Shown: piece by piece, positions 49,804-62,121 of the stretch
How positions within the stretch are numbered: position 1 is the stretch's first letter
Layout: every line of letters begins with the position of its first letter
Assembly: GCF_031755915.1 (NCBI RefSeq)
Contig: NC_083380.1
Coordinates: forward strand, 14,961,001 to 15,025,000
Reading direction: 5' to 3'
Length of the DNA: 64,000 bases
Origin: Ziziphus jujuba
Taxonomy: Eukaryota > Streptophyta > Magnoliopsida > Rosales > Rhamnaceae
Position numbers and translations under genes: made by a program
Notes under the pieces: model-generated
Databases searched by the model: none
Told to the model about the DNA's origin: nothing
Seen by the model: only the letters and a program-made list of their open reading frames with translations

Positions 49804-52019
49804 TTAATGAATTTGTTCATATATTAAACATTTATAGCTATGGTCTCTAAACAAGTTCATGAAATTCGCTGCAAGAGAATTATTATTAGCCAAAGTTGAA
49901 ATTATTGATTTGTCCATGAAAGAGTCAATGTATACAATGATGATTGAAAAGTAATATGAAGGTGGCTTGGAGACCAATTTACAAAGAAACCATACTCTTA
50001 AAGTAGATTTGTCATAATTTTTCTTCCTTTTTGATGCGGAAAAGTGGAGCTTGTGTATTCCAAGTTCTACTGTTTTTTTAGCTCTCCATGCATGTGCCTC
50101 GAAAATGTTCAACTCACAACCATGCTGATATGCGTCTCTATTCCTAATGAAATAATTTGATTGCTTTTCAGGGGTAGAATTAGCAATCTTAGACAATTAA
50201 TGGACGTTTGTACTTTTTGGTAAATGCCGCAAATTGATGATATCACTTCGTAAGAATGTATAGCCTAACATGGTAAATTTGGACAGGATTGTCCCATCCT
50301 TATGACAAAGATGTCAAAAGAAAGGGTGCCTATTTGTTTGGAAGATGATTGCTACGCAAACACAATTTCAGATTGGCATATGTAATCCTCTCCTGGTTTA
50401 GGTGAAGAATATTAGTTATGAACTCGTTCAAGAGGTTAGAAATAAACATCTTCTAAGAATATTAGGTAATGATTCTTAATTGACAAGCAAATTCTCTAAT
50501 TTAACCAAACAAAGTTGAACTGGCCAGTGCTGGATATTGGCAATAAAACCTCTTTAGTTGGACTTCAATCCATGAACAATCTATCCTCCTCATTGTAGAT
50601 TGCAAATTTATTTGTCAGATCTAACCTAGGAATCTTGCTAGATGGAGATTTTATGTTGCCATTTGTCGGTAATCGACAACAACTTGTTCTAATGACAGTA
50701 ACCTTGTGTTCAATTGAGGAAAGTGTTACGAAAGTGTGTGCCCCGTGGCCTCTCTAATATGCTCCTACATTTCTTCCTTTATGATATTCTTAATTGCAAA
50801 CTTTAGTAGCTCTGATCTACCATTTTTTCAAAAGCAGTGACATTCTCCAGTGGCTCAACCTCATCACCTTCAACAATTTCCCAATGATTTTGCCCCATGC
50901 CAAGAATATTCCATACACGTTGGCCACATGGTTTAGTTTTGATATTAAGCTTTCTCATGCCTCTCATCAACTGAAGGTTGCCGATTATACATAATATGAC
51001 TCTCCCTTATAAAACCAAACAAGATATTGTCATTGTTTTGAATTCCAGGTTGTGCATCACAAGCTAACAACTCTTGAAACAATCACACTTTTTCTCACTC
51101 TCCATGAACTCACACTTCACACTTATCCACAGAAAGAACACCTTCCTGTTAATACTTGCACTATGTTGGTTACTTCGCAGACTCTCATTGCTTCTAGGCA
51201 CTTCTTGAATGGATGAAAGCTTGCTTTTCTGATCAAATTGCTAATTTCTTGGGGAACAAGGAATGCTTATCTAGCTTAGTTTAGTAAACTCTGTATCTCA
51301 GAAAGTTGGTGATAATTCTTCAACATATATCTTGGGCCAATTTGATCCCTATGAATTCTTTGTTCGAAGTTGGATTTGTCAATGCTGTGGTTATCAGCCT
51401 TGTCTTATTGCAAAGTATTCCGGATCAGTAGTTCTAAATCTGGTTTCGTGGAACAATTGTTGGGTGTTATTCTGTCTACATATGCTTAGATTGTAAAATT
51501 TTGAAAATGGCAAATATATTAATTTTAAAGAAACCTATTTTTGCCTGCCCATTTGAGCTGTGGTGTATAAGCCTCGATTAGGATCTTAAATACCTTCAGG
51601 CTTCAGCCCCTTCACATATTTCATGATGCTCTGCTGCTTCTTTGACTATTTTCGGCGTTTCTATGTGAAGGGATAGCGATTGGATTTGCAACTTACAATG
51701 AACTACATATTTGGTAAAAGTCAACACCACAAAAAACAAGTATACACTGCAAACTGAATATCGTACAGGTGATTTTTGGAGAGATTGTACCTTATTTGCT
51801 AAATGCATGGTGAAGAAAGAAAATGAATATCAGAGGATCAGTGGGTAAATTACCACCAATTCCCTTTTCATCTATTCCTTAGATTTCTATTAGCATCCAA
51901 TAGCCCACATGTCAATAACCACTAATGATAACCACCAAATCGACCTGGGGCGAAAATCCCTCTCCCCAGTTTATCGAAAAAAATCAAAAAGAAAAAAAGG
52001 AAAGAAAAAGGAATTTATG
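49804..52019. repeat. Duplicated non-coding block 3 of 3
   Basis: It aligns with 37130-39440 and, from about 51060, also with 42220-43190. Between 49860 and 50700 only the 37-kb copy matches. No gene recognised; it lies on the 3' side of GST copy 4 as in the other two blocks. Confidence 0.65.
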
Positions 52020-53880
52020 AATTCATTGTTTCACTTTCTGCAGCTAAGGCGCGGTGGTACCAGAGGCTTCCTTTTTAAGTATTCAACAAGGTTTTTTTCT
52101 AGATGGAATGGATTTTCTGATGATTGGATTTGGATGAAATTCACACATCATTGATGGAGTGATGGGAAGTTCTCCTTATCAGCAACTTCATCCCTCCGAC
52201 TTCTTCCATAACATTAAGCCAATGAGCTGAATCCAAGTACCCTATTTCTTCTCCGCCAAAAAACTTCTTTCCTTCTATCTGCTTCTCAACATTTGCCAAT
52301 GATTCCACAGCAGCTTTGATTGCACTCTCCTTTTCTCTCCTGATTTGAAAGCTTCCCATTTTTCAACTATAAGCTGGATACAAGCAAATTGACATGCTAA
52401 GAACCTCATGCATACATACATACATAGCAAACAAACTGGGTAATTGAATCAAGCATGTATGTACCTTTTCATCAGCAAACTTAGCCCAAGAACGAGCAAT
52501 GGCTTTTTTCAGATGGATCATGAGGAAGCAAGGGATAGTGTTTTCAAACCTGATCAACATAGTCAAGGATGATAAGGCACTCGGCTAATGGTTTGCCCTG
52601 ATGAAGAATTGTTGAGACACTTTTTGTGAGCAGGGTTAGATTTGAGAAGCAAAAGGCTTTTGTTTAGTTAAATCTTTTTCTATGAATTCATATTCCACAC
52701 CTTTCCATGTGGTAATCAGCAGGGCCGGCTTCAGGCATACGCCTTAGTGGCCTATGCCTAAGGCCTCATTTTATTTGGGGCCCAAAAAAATATTCCATAT
52801 ATATAATATATACATTTATTTATTAAATAAAATATAAATGATTTTTAATTGATTATTTATTTTTTAGATTGATCATTTATTGCGATAATTATACTTAATT
52901 ATTTTTATCTTTGGAACACCAATTAAGTCCAATTAAACATTTTATATTCTATAATTGATTAGATTTTAATGATAACAAAAAAGAGAAAAACATGATAAAT
53001 ACTCCTCTTGTTTATACATTTTTTCTTATTTATTTATGTGTTTTTTTTCATCTTGCTCACTTATTTTCATCCCTTCTCATTCACCCATCTTTCATTTATT
53101 TAATCTTAGTATCCAACCTATATAATTTGCAATTTTAATCCAAATGATTCTAAAATAAAATATAAGCTTGTAAGTTGTTATTTATTTTAATGAATTTATA
53201 TGGTTCATTCTCATAATAATTTTATGTAAGGTATTATTTATTTTAATAAATTGATATGGTTCATTGTCATAATAATTTTTTTTTTCTGTTTTCTATGAAT
53301 TCATGATTTTAGTTATTTACTATTATTTTTTCCGTTTATAAAAAATTAGACTTTGTGTTTCTTTAGTTTCTTCTTTCATTTTTTTTTTCTTTATATCTTA
53401 ATCCAAATAAATTGATTAGATTTATTTTGAGAAGTAAAAGTCTAAAAGAAAAAATAAATCTATAAATAAAAATAGCACATAAGATATTAAACTTTAGAAA
53501 AAAAAAAATTTTGTTCCCAATTCATGATTTATTATTATTTTTTTGTTAGTGTAGCTTCATATAAAGAAGTTTTTCAAAATTGAAAATAATAAAATTTTAT
53601 TTATGTTCAAATATATCTTAAAAAATTAAAAAATTTAGCAATTTTATCAACTGATAAAGATTTATTATCAAATCTTAAATACAAAAATTTAATTTGTAAC
53701 TTTGCATCTAAAAAATATAGATTTTGAATCAAAAAATATTTTATTAAAAATAATGCTTAGTCAAGGCCCCAGATACTGTATTTTCCCTAGGGCCTCAAAA
53801 AAATTGTTGAGATGCCCCGGTGATTAGCTTCAATGTTTCTCCCATTTTGTCTATCCTTGTGTAGCTATGCCAACAAAATT
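52020..53880 (-). pseudogene. Tau-class GST pseudogene (copy 4) with hAT insertion
   Basis: Minus strand. Exon 2 (52375-52040) keeps AAVESLANVEKQIEG and KFFGGEEIGYLDS. It has lost about ten codons before AHWLNVMEEV and is frameshifted at both ends. Exon 1 (52470-52719, then 53828-53880) keeps GKPLAE- and ADEK-type pieces and a normal donor AAAAG|GTACATA. It lacks about 40 bases and is split by the hAT element 52720-53819. The same internal deletion and hAT site occur at 3230-10990, so the two copies are duplicates of one already-dead gene. Confidence 0.8.
52720..53819. mobile_element. hAT-type element, copy B
   Basis: The 1,100-bp element begins CAGGGCCGGCTTCAGGC and ends GTTGAGATGCCCCG. It has a decayed 8-bp duplication GTAATCAG (52712-52719) and GTGATTAG (53820-53827). 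Its tips CAGGGC / GCCCCG are imperfect inverted repeats. It is the uninterrupted sister of the element at 3282-10938. No transposase frame is present. Confidence 0.75.
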
Positions 53881-56643
53881 TTGAAGCTTATATCGATGTG
53901 TATTTATAAAAAAAATAAAAAAATAAAAAAATAAAAAGGTCCAAATATACTGCACACACATGCGCACACACACATATATTAAGGAAAAAAATATTGGTTA
54001 ATAATTATATGTCTAATTGATTAAGAGTTGAAAGATTACTTACTTTTTTATTTATTTATAGATATAAACCTGCAAAACTTGATAAATACACAAATACTAT
54101 TTCATATTAAGAATGAAAATTTTCTCCAATTTCTAAATTTAAGCCTTTAATCCAAATCAAAGTTTTTTCTTTCATTATTTGAATGAATTTTAAAAATGAT
54201 CATATATTGTTACCATCTTTCTTAATCTAAATATTATAAACATAGAATACTCTTATTTATTCAAGGGAAAAAGTTATTTATTTTAAAAATAAATAATTAG
54301 TTTTATTTAAGCTTTATTTTGCTCTAAAAAATAATTACTATTCCAAAAGAATATTATTTGTCTTATTTAGAATCAATTATTACATCCGAGAAAATAAAAG
54401 TAGTTTTATTCAGACTTCTTATTTACATGATTAATTTTTAAATTTATTATTACCATTTGAAATCATAATTTGGATGTTTAGGAAAAAAAAAAATAGATAT
54501 TTTAGACCAACATGCCTTAAACAATTAGTTATCTCTATGTTTATTTTTTTCCATATTTAAAATTCAAATGAAATTAAATATAACTTAACTATCAATTGTA
54601 GTATTAACCATACATAAATGGCATGTAATTAATATTTATTGAGCATTTGGATCTTTTTAATTTATTAACAGATGAGTATCTGTCCATAATTTATTATTCT
54701 AGTTTTTACTTAATTAAAAAGATTGTTTTTAAAATTTTAAGATTAATAATAATCTTTTTATGGATGAAAATTTTTAAATTTTAAATTTTAACATCTCAAT
54801 CTCATAATTGATATTTTTATATGATCTTCTTTAATTGCCTACATTAAAAATTCATTATAATAGTATATACAATTTAAAATTTGAATAGCTTTGTAATGAA
54901 ATTGTCTATTTTAAATTAATGGACTATTTACTATTGACAAATAATATCCATAAATAATTTATGTGAGCCAAGTTTTTAATTTTTAAATTTTAAATTTTAA
55001 AGTTTAAAAAGTTTTATATTAAAAATTTAAAAGTTTTAAATTAATGGGTATTCAATATAGGTAGTTAATTTCATAATTTATGAAATAAAAAATTTATATA
55101 GGTTAACCACTTTCAAATTTTAAATCTTAAAATTTCAAATTAATGATTAACTGCTTGTGCTTATGTAATATCAATATTTTATATAAAATAATTTGTTTGG
55201 TAAATTGTATAATGTAATTCTTCTTATCGATTAAAAGATGGCATTTGTGTAGATTTTTCATAATTTATTAATATTTTATTTTCTTCTAAAAAAATATTTT
55301 TCATAATTTGTTATCGAATTTTTCACTTGATTAAGAAGATATATTTTAAAAAATAATGAAATATCTATATAAATGACAATTAATTAATATTTAAGAAGTA
55401 ATTGTATGTAATATTAGATAAATAAACATAAACGAATAAATTGATTTTTGATGTAAATAACTCTTAAATGTTTTTTGTAATTTATGTTTAATTGCATTAC
55501 TAATAACATTTACCCTAATTTTAAGTAAAATTATAAAGAGCTAACTATAAAGATAGCTCTTTTATTTTTATTTTTATTTTTTTAATATATTCATCATTAT
55601 AACTTTTACTTAGTTAAAATTTGTTGTCATATATAGAATTTAAGCAAACTGACATATATATATATATATATATATTAAAATCTCTATTATTGGTTTTATT
55701 TAAAAAAAAATAATTTATATTGGATACCACTTTTCAAATTTTCAATTTAAATTCTTTAGTTTACTGCTATGTAAGGTTGGTTTAGTTGATATGCTTCTCA
55801 CATTCATATCTACGATATCATGAATTCAAGATGTATGAAAGGGGGAGGATTGTTATAAATGATAAATATATATATATATATATATAAATTAAGCACCAAA
55901 GTTAGAATATGCACGTATACAGGAAGTAAGAACATTTTACTTTTAGGTGTAGGATTAAGAAATCTAGGCCTCTCAGAATTATGGTAAACAAACAAAATTC
56001 TCCTACGTAATCAAAGTTGAAAGTAGAAGAGAATATCTATTATATATCCTATACCGAAGCTCAATGACATTATTGTTTGCGGAATTTAACATTTGCCAAC
56101 GGCTTGGACATGAAGTTTTTAATTTCATTTATTTAAGGAATGGTGAAACAATTTAAGCGATAAAGTGAGAAAAAATATAAAGAAAATAACATAGTTATTA
56201 CAGTGTGAGAGCGAATTAAATTTGTTCGATCCTCATCTTAATTTTCTTTCTCTTATCTGGATCAATGTCAATCTTTTCATTTTTTATTTTTTATTTTTTA
56301 TAATTTTTGGCTAGGACCATTTTTCAGGCCAGGGGATTTCCAATTTACCATTTTTTATATTTTTGTCAAATATATTGCAACATTTTTATTTGGACCTCTA
56401 GCCTTGTGTTTGATGTTGAAATCTGTTAATGGCATGGTTGATTAATGTCATAGTTAATAAACTATTCCCTGTCCATATCAGTTTGAATATTCTGCCAGGT
56501 GTGACCCAAATAGCTGGACCTATTTTCCTTTTACTATTTTTTTTTTTTTGACTTCTTGACCCTTGGCACTTCTTTCTTCCCACCAAAAAAAAAAAAAAAA
56601 AAAAGGTTATTGCTAAGCTGAACAAAGCATCAGATCAGAAAAT
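53881..56643. other. AT-rich spacer of the right-hand module
   Basis: Bases 53880-55750 are AT-rich with no gene seen. The 55840-56640 part aligns with 11230-12072, including the TATATA run (55866-55886), the GAAGTAAGAACATTTT-type segment and the CTATTCCCTGTCCA word. It is therefore the 5' flank of the second DUF4220 copy. Confidence 0.6.
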
Positions 56644-57537
56644 ATGAAGCTACACTTGCTGAACAAGCTCAAGAAACTTTGGGATTTATGGGATATACGG
56701 GTCTGTGTTATCTTAAGCCTCTTACTACAAGTTTGCTTGGTACTGTTTGCACCCTGAAGGCAAAGAAGCAGAAACTTTTTCCTACACATGTTTATCTGGT
56801 TGGCATACTTGATGGCTGATTGGATTGCTACTGTTACCATCAGACTAATCACTAGATCCCAGGTTGCCAGTGATTCTTGGTGTCCCAAAGGAAACAAGGA
56901 CCTTTTCTTGTTCTGGGCTTCATTTCTTTTACTTCATCTCTCGGAGCTCCTGATAGCATTACCTCTTTTACTCTTGAAGATAATGAATTCTGGCTTCATC
57001 ACTTGTTCGGGCTTCTTTTCCAGTTTGTTGGTGCTGGTTATAGCTTCTATCTAACATTTCCTGAGAACAAGCTCTGGTTTCCGACAATTCTAATCTTCGT
57101 TATTGGAACCATCAAATGTACAGAGAGAACCGCAGCTCTGTATCTTGCAAGCTTGGACTGTTTCGAAGCTACTGCATTACCAAAGCCATACCCTGGTCTT
57201 GACTATGAAGAGGCAGTGGCAATATACTCCACAACAAGGTCAGTTTAGGTTCCGGAACAAACTGAGATCACCATTGCGTCCAACGTTGGCAACTATAAGG
57301 ACCGTAAATTTGCTCTGAATCTACCATCAGCACACGATCGGATGGATCTCATTTGTCTTGCATATTCCCTATTCCAAAACTTCAAGGGACTTATTGTCGA
57401 CTTCATTTTGAGCTCCAAATATCGAGTATCAAGCCAGGAATTCTTTCGAAAGAGAAGTTCTGGTGATAGTTTTAGATTGATAGAGTACGAGCTTAGCTTC
57501 ATGTACAATGTTCTTCACACAAAGGTAGTTGTGGTAC
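56644..57537 (+). pseudogene. DUF4220 gene, second copy, broken and 3'-truncated
   Basis: It starts at ATG 56644 (HLLNKLKKLWDLWDIRVCV) and follows the gene at 12073 closely. It has a TGA near 56755 (CACCCTGAAGG), an indel near 56940 that shifts the HLGGPD motif, and a TAG near 57246. It passes the position where the other copy carries the copia insertion without any trace of it (CCATCAGCACACGATC). Similarity stops abruptly after GTGGTAC at 57537, where gypsy-type sequence begins. Most of the DUF594 half is missing. Confidence 0.88.
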
Positions 57538-59206
57538 TTTCTCGCTCAAAATTCTTCTTAGTAAGAATATGTAGAGACTTTTGTGGATTGTTAGAAACCT
57601 TACTTGGTTTTTCCACCTTATATTTATCCATCTCAGCTACCATCATAGGCTTCAACACAACCTTCCTACCTTTGAACATGAAAGAGTAGGTATTTTCTCT
57701 CCCACAGTGAAACACATCTCTATCATAAAGCCAAGGACGACCAAGAAGAATATGTGTTACTTTCATCGGAATCACATCACACCAAATTGAGTCATTGTAA
57801 ACCCCACATGAAAAAGAAATTAGACAGCGTTGCGTTACCGGAATTGAAGTACTGTCAATCCATGCTACTTTATATGGATGTGGATGCGGTTCAATAGGAA
57901 GTTTTAATCATCCTACCATAGATGCCGAAACAACATTCATACTACTACCACCATCAATGATAAGTTTTTGTGCTTGATTTTCACAACGAACCAACATTTG
58001 AAAAATAGAGGTGCGTTTCCAATCTTCCTTCTCATCTTTCGGAATTGAAAGGATGCGTCTAACAACAGCATTTAATGAAGTATCTACTTCATCTTCTTCC
58101 AAGTCATCAGGATTAAAAACTCCATAGTTGAAATTGTCTTCATCTTCCTCTCTTTGTTGATCAGGTTCTTCATGATGTTCTACATCAAGATGTACGTTTC
58201 TTTTAGGACAATTATATGCCATATGACCAGGCTATCCACATTTGAAACATTGATTGCCTTTTCCTCTAAGTTCAGAAGCATTAGGAAAAGGTACCTTGGC
58301 CTTCATAGGTTGTTTTGAAGGCTGATTTGCTATAACTCTATTGCTGCGATTTATATCAGGTCTTTTGAAACTTCCAAGATACTCCTCCAAATCCAAAGAA
58401 ACTTGAAAAGCTTGTTCTAAGCCGTATATAGGTTATCTTAGTAGCTCCCTCCTAATGTCGGACCTCAAACCAGATTTAAATCTTGCTAATGTTTGCCTTA
58501 GATCTTTAAGGAGTTGGCTTCAAGTCTTCAACTCATCAAACTTCTGCATATACTCAGCAACTAACAAATTACTTTGCTTCAAGTTGATTGCTTGTTCACA
58601 TAATTTATCATAGTAATTGGTAGGCATGTATTTTTCCCTGAGCTTAGCTTTCATCTCTTACCAAGTACCAATGGGTGGTAATCTCATTCTCCTTAAATCT
58701 CCTTCAACACCCATCCACCAAATTTTGGCAAGATCTACTAGCTTCATTTTAGCGAACCTTACTCTCCGATCATCATCCATATCATACCAATCAAAATATT
58801 CTTCAATGGAAGAAAGCCATTCAACAAACTCAGTTGGATTTACTTTACCTTCGAAATCTGGTACTTCAATCTTTACCCTCTTTGTGATGTCATCAAAAGT
58901 ATTGTGACGTTCTTGTGTTGATTGCAATATATCTCTCACCCAATTAGGTGTCTGTTGGGCTGTAGGGAAAGGCACTGGAGTAATTGTCTTTGCTGGCAGC
59001 TTCTCTTGACTTTTATCATCATTGGCTTGAGGATTCTCATCTTGTTCATTGTTAGTTGAAAAACTGCTAGGTTGAGATATTTGGGCTTCAATATTACTAA
59101 CCCGAACATTAAGAGACTCCACTTGTTCGACCATACGAATAAATAATTCTTCAAATTGATTGTCAGTTATTCTATCTCTAAAACTCTTTCCAGATCTCGT
59201 AGTCAT
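57538..59206 (-). pseudogene. Gypsy gag and protease region, with stops
   Basis: ATG 59206 opens gag (MTTRSGKSFRDR, later VPDFEGKVNPTEFVEWLSSI and AKIWWMGVEGDLRRMRLP). A TAA after GTW near 58660 is followed in the same frame by KLREKYMP, EQAINLKQSNLLVAEYMQKF and RFKSGLRSDIR, with stops near 58530 and 58440. The zinc knuckle CFKCG-stop-PGHMAYNCP contains a TAG near 58233. Then comes an aspartic protease region (KLIIDGGSSMNVVSASMV; MKVTHILLGRPWLYDRDV). The element is inactive. Confidence 0.85.
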
Positions 59207-59355
59207 GATTCCTTAATTCAAAGAAACAATCTGATCACCGGATACTGTTCACGTCGGATTACTGTTCACGCTACGGGTTACTATTCATGTCGAAGAATTA
59301 CTGTTGACGGAACTGCTTACGCGGCTAGGGTTGGAACTAGGCTCTGATACCAAAC

Positions 59356-59839
59356 TGATGCAGGACAGACAGAGAAAGAAAGAAAATAGAAAAGAAATAG
59401 ATAGGATTCTAGTAGCACACTAGAATGATTTTAGGAATCACTCCCAAAACCCTAGGCATCACACCTAAGTTTGTTTTGCATCACACAAAACCAGAGAAAA
59501 TAATCTCATAAAATTCTTGTAATATTCATTAACTCCTCCAAGAATTACAAAGAACCCTATTTATATTAAAATCATCTAATAACATTAGGAAACTAAAATA
59601 ATAGGAAACCTAGTTAAATAAGGAAACTAATAACATTAAGAAACTGAAAATAATAGGAAACCTAATTAAATAATAAAATACTCTAATTAAAAATAGGAAA
59701 CTAAGTTACTCTACTAAAATCCATGAAGTCCCAAATAAGCTCATCTTGTCCTAGATCATGCCAAATTAATGTTTGGGCCTTAGAATCTGTTTTTCCTCTT
59801 CTCTGATAAGTTTTCGGAGGTTGTTTCCATCTTGCATCA
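59356..59839 (-). repeat. 5' LTR of the truncated gypsy element
   Basis: The 484-bp repeat is bounded by TGATGCA and TGCATCA, a 7-bp inverted pair. On the minus strand it has a TATA box (ATATAAATAGGG, plus strand 59555-59567) followed by the likely transcript start. The primer-binding site lies three bases beyond its inner end. No second LTR is present in the window for comparison. Confidence 0.8.
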
Positions 59840-60246
59840 CATGCCAGTTCTAACCATGCCTAGCCATGTTCAACAAAGCTGGACCAACAGCAGAAACATG
59901 CAATAACAAGGCAGGAAATTGGTGTCAAACCATGGATTCCTTCTCCGTTAAATTGTACTATAGATTTAACAAAGGCCCATTCAACTGCTTCAAACTAAAG
60001 ACAAAAATATACAGTGTTTCCAAATAGAAGCCACATAAACTAACTTACGAATAATGCAACTTAGCAAGTAGGCATTTGTAAGAAAGTAATACAAGTAATC
60101 CTTCATAAAAGACCATACACCAAAAAACTGACAGGTAGTCCTCCACATAACAAACAAGCAGTTTCTCTTTATAGTTTGCATGAAAATTCAGCCACCTTGT
60201 AGTTTTGTATAATACAATAGGATAATAGGATAGACAATAGATATAC
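59840..60246. other. Interrupted intron of the ATP synthase beta pseudogene, no gene
   Basis: Continues from the GTATAT donor of the last recognisable ATP synthase exon (minus strand) to the gypsy LTR. I see no exon. Confidence 0.5.
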
Positions 60247-61410
60247 CTTAATTCCAGTAACAAGAATCTGCTGTTCAGTTGGCTGCTGAACAAAACCTGG
60301 AACTTCCCTATGTATGGGACGAAAGTGATCAGTTTATGATAAAATTAAAAACAAATACATCAATTTTTTTTTTTTTGCCTTTTTTCTGGTCAAGTAAACC
60401 AAAATATAAAAACATTCAAGGGGCCAACCAATGCTGCCTGCTTAATTCAACCTTCTATCACCAATAACGTTCATGATGCAGCCAAAGGTTGCCCTACCAA
60501 CAGCTATAAACAAAACCAAAATTAGAGCAACGAACTTAAATAAAATTATATATAATTAGCAGAGTTTCATCAATACAAAATATGGGTAGAAACCATGGAA
60601 ACAAATGCTCCATTACTAACAACACCAACATTGCCCTGAAAACAACCCGTACAATCAAAACCACTTCCCAATGCTCCTAAATCCTAATCAAAGTACCAAA
60701 ACATATTTAGTAGCATTTCTCGTTATTATTATTATTATTATTACTATCATATAATTAAACTATTGAAATTAAGTCAACCATGAAAATAACTGGAAAAATC
60801 TATGGGATGGAAAGGCATAAACTTCAAAGTGATCAACACGAAACAATAACATCATCAGCCCAATACAACATCAAGCACATAAATAAACTTATTAAAAAAA
60901 AAAAGAAAGACCAAATATGTGATCTTGGTAACAGCTAAATAAAAACACTAAAAAATGAAAGAAAAAAAATTGAAAATGTAGACTTATTTTCAATACTCTA
61001 TCAAGCACATTGCCAAATTGGCCAATCATTCAGCTAGTTGATGTAGGAGGGATAAAGATTATAAAAAGTACGGTGATGGGTGAACCAGTATTGAGAACTC
61101 TCTGACCTAGAACAACACCTTCGATACCATCCATAGCCATGGTCCGGATCATGTTCTCTCACCCTAGATGTTGTGGCACTTCCAGATCCCAACCTATAAT
61201 GGAGTTGTCGAGCACCTCAAGCGCCCTCGGAATCGGAGGCAATCCCTCATCGAACCGGACATCCACGATGGCTTCGACGGCGACGTCGGTGAGGAAACTG
61301 TGGAGGAGGAGGAGGAGGAGGAGGTGGCGTAGAGGGTGGCGTGTGAGAGGAGGTAGCCGGTTGGGCGCGTGAGGTGGGAACGAAGAGAGAGGTTGGCACC
61401 ATGGTTGGCT
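60247..61410 (-). pseudogene. Mitochondrial ATP synthase beta subunit pseudogene, 5' exons
   Basis: Three exon regions on the minus strand. Exon 1 (about 61410-61068) encodes a Pro-rich leader, [49 protein letters not shown] and PITV. Exon 2 (about 60503-60450) encodes VGRATFGCIMNVIGD. Exon 3 (about 60340-60247) encodes [20 protein letters not shown] and ILVTGIK. These match plant nuclear ATP2, the catalytic beta subunit of mitochondrial F1. Defects: the (CCT)n tract shifts frame relative to the rest of exon 1; a TGA follows QHLG; the donor after PITV reads TT instead of GT; exon 2 ends in altered sequence. The P-loop and all later exons are absent, cut off by the gypsy LTR. Introns are kept, so it came from DNA-level duplication. 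Confidence 0.85.
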
Positions 61411-62000
61411 AGTCTGATCAGAAACTCTATGGTGGCATTTTGGTAAATAAAATGGAAAGGCCAGGACTTTTTTGGGTTCTCATTTAGTCTACACGATGAA
61501 GGAGTGAAGGATGAGGCATGACTTTACGATTGGGAGGGAAAAAGTGAGTAAGAGTGCTGAAACTGAATTTCAAATTTTGATTTTTATTTATTTATTTCCT
61601 TTTTCTATTTTCGTATTAATTCTACTTTAGTTGTTTCTTTTTTTTTTTTTTGGGGGGGGGGGGGGAGACACAACTGTAGTACATTCCTTACATTTTTTTT
61701 TTTAAATAAATGATCTAAGTTAAAACTATCCAAATTTTTTATTTTTTGTAATTCGAATTTGTATTTTTATGGGTATAAATAGAAATGCTCAACTACTGAA
61801 GCTAACCTACATTCATTATATAATTGTTAAAAAAAAAAAAAACTAATTTTGCAGTTTATATAATATTTTAATATGGGAAATTTTGTTATATAAGATAAAT
61901 TGCACAAACTTCCCCTTAGTTTTAAGCTTTATTTACTTAGTATTATTATTATTATTTTTTATATACAGTCTTCATGTTTTTGAAAAATTATACATATTCC
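61411..62000. other. Intergenic, low complexity
   Basis: Contains a T run followed by a G run at 61638-61665 and AT-rich sequence. No gene seen. Confidence 0.5.
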
Positions 62001-62022
62001 TTTTGTAATTTCAATTTCTTTT

Positions 62023-62099
62023 TTTGTTGCTGAAGGCTCGATCCCAGCTCATAAGCTTGGGTAAGTGGTACTCTTACCATTAGAGCTATCACGCAGCCT
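62023..62099 (-). mobile_element. tRNA-derived retroposon (very short SINE or retro-tRNA)
   Basis: On the minus strand the unit starts GGCTGCGTGATAGCTCTAAT. It carries an A-box-like TAGCTCTAATGGTAAGAG and a B-box-like GGGATCGAGCC, and ends CAGCAACAAAAAAA. It is flanked by about 22-bp direct repeats (TTTTGTAATTTCAATTTCTT... at 62001-62022 and the same with one change at 62100-62121). Long target duplications plus an A-tail are signs of LINE-driven retroposition. Confidence 0.75.
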
Positions 62100-62121
62100 T
62101 TTTGTAATTACAATTTCTTTT

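Larger units (their letters stand above)
57538..59839 (-). mobile_element. Truncated gypsy-type LTR retrotransposon
   Basis: Minus strand, from its 5' LTR (59839-59356) through gag into the start of pol, then cut off at 57538. No reverse transcriptase, integrase or 3' LTR remains. The primer-binding site TGGTATCAGAGC lies at 59352-59341. The missing 3' part means that this end arose by deletion or recombination, not simple insertion. Confidence 0.85.

Noticed and set aside
49286..49807. 173-codon frame through the 162-bp repeats as a gene
   Set aside because: The frame stays open only because one short unit is repeated three times. There is no known domain, and the units look like intron or flank sequence.
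62023..62099. Functional tRNA gene
   Set aside because: A-tail and long target duplications point to a retroposed copy. The acceptor stem does not pair cleanly by eye.
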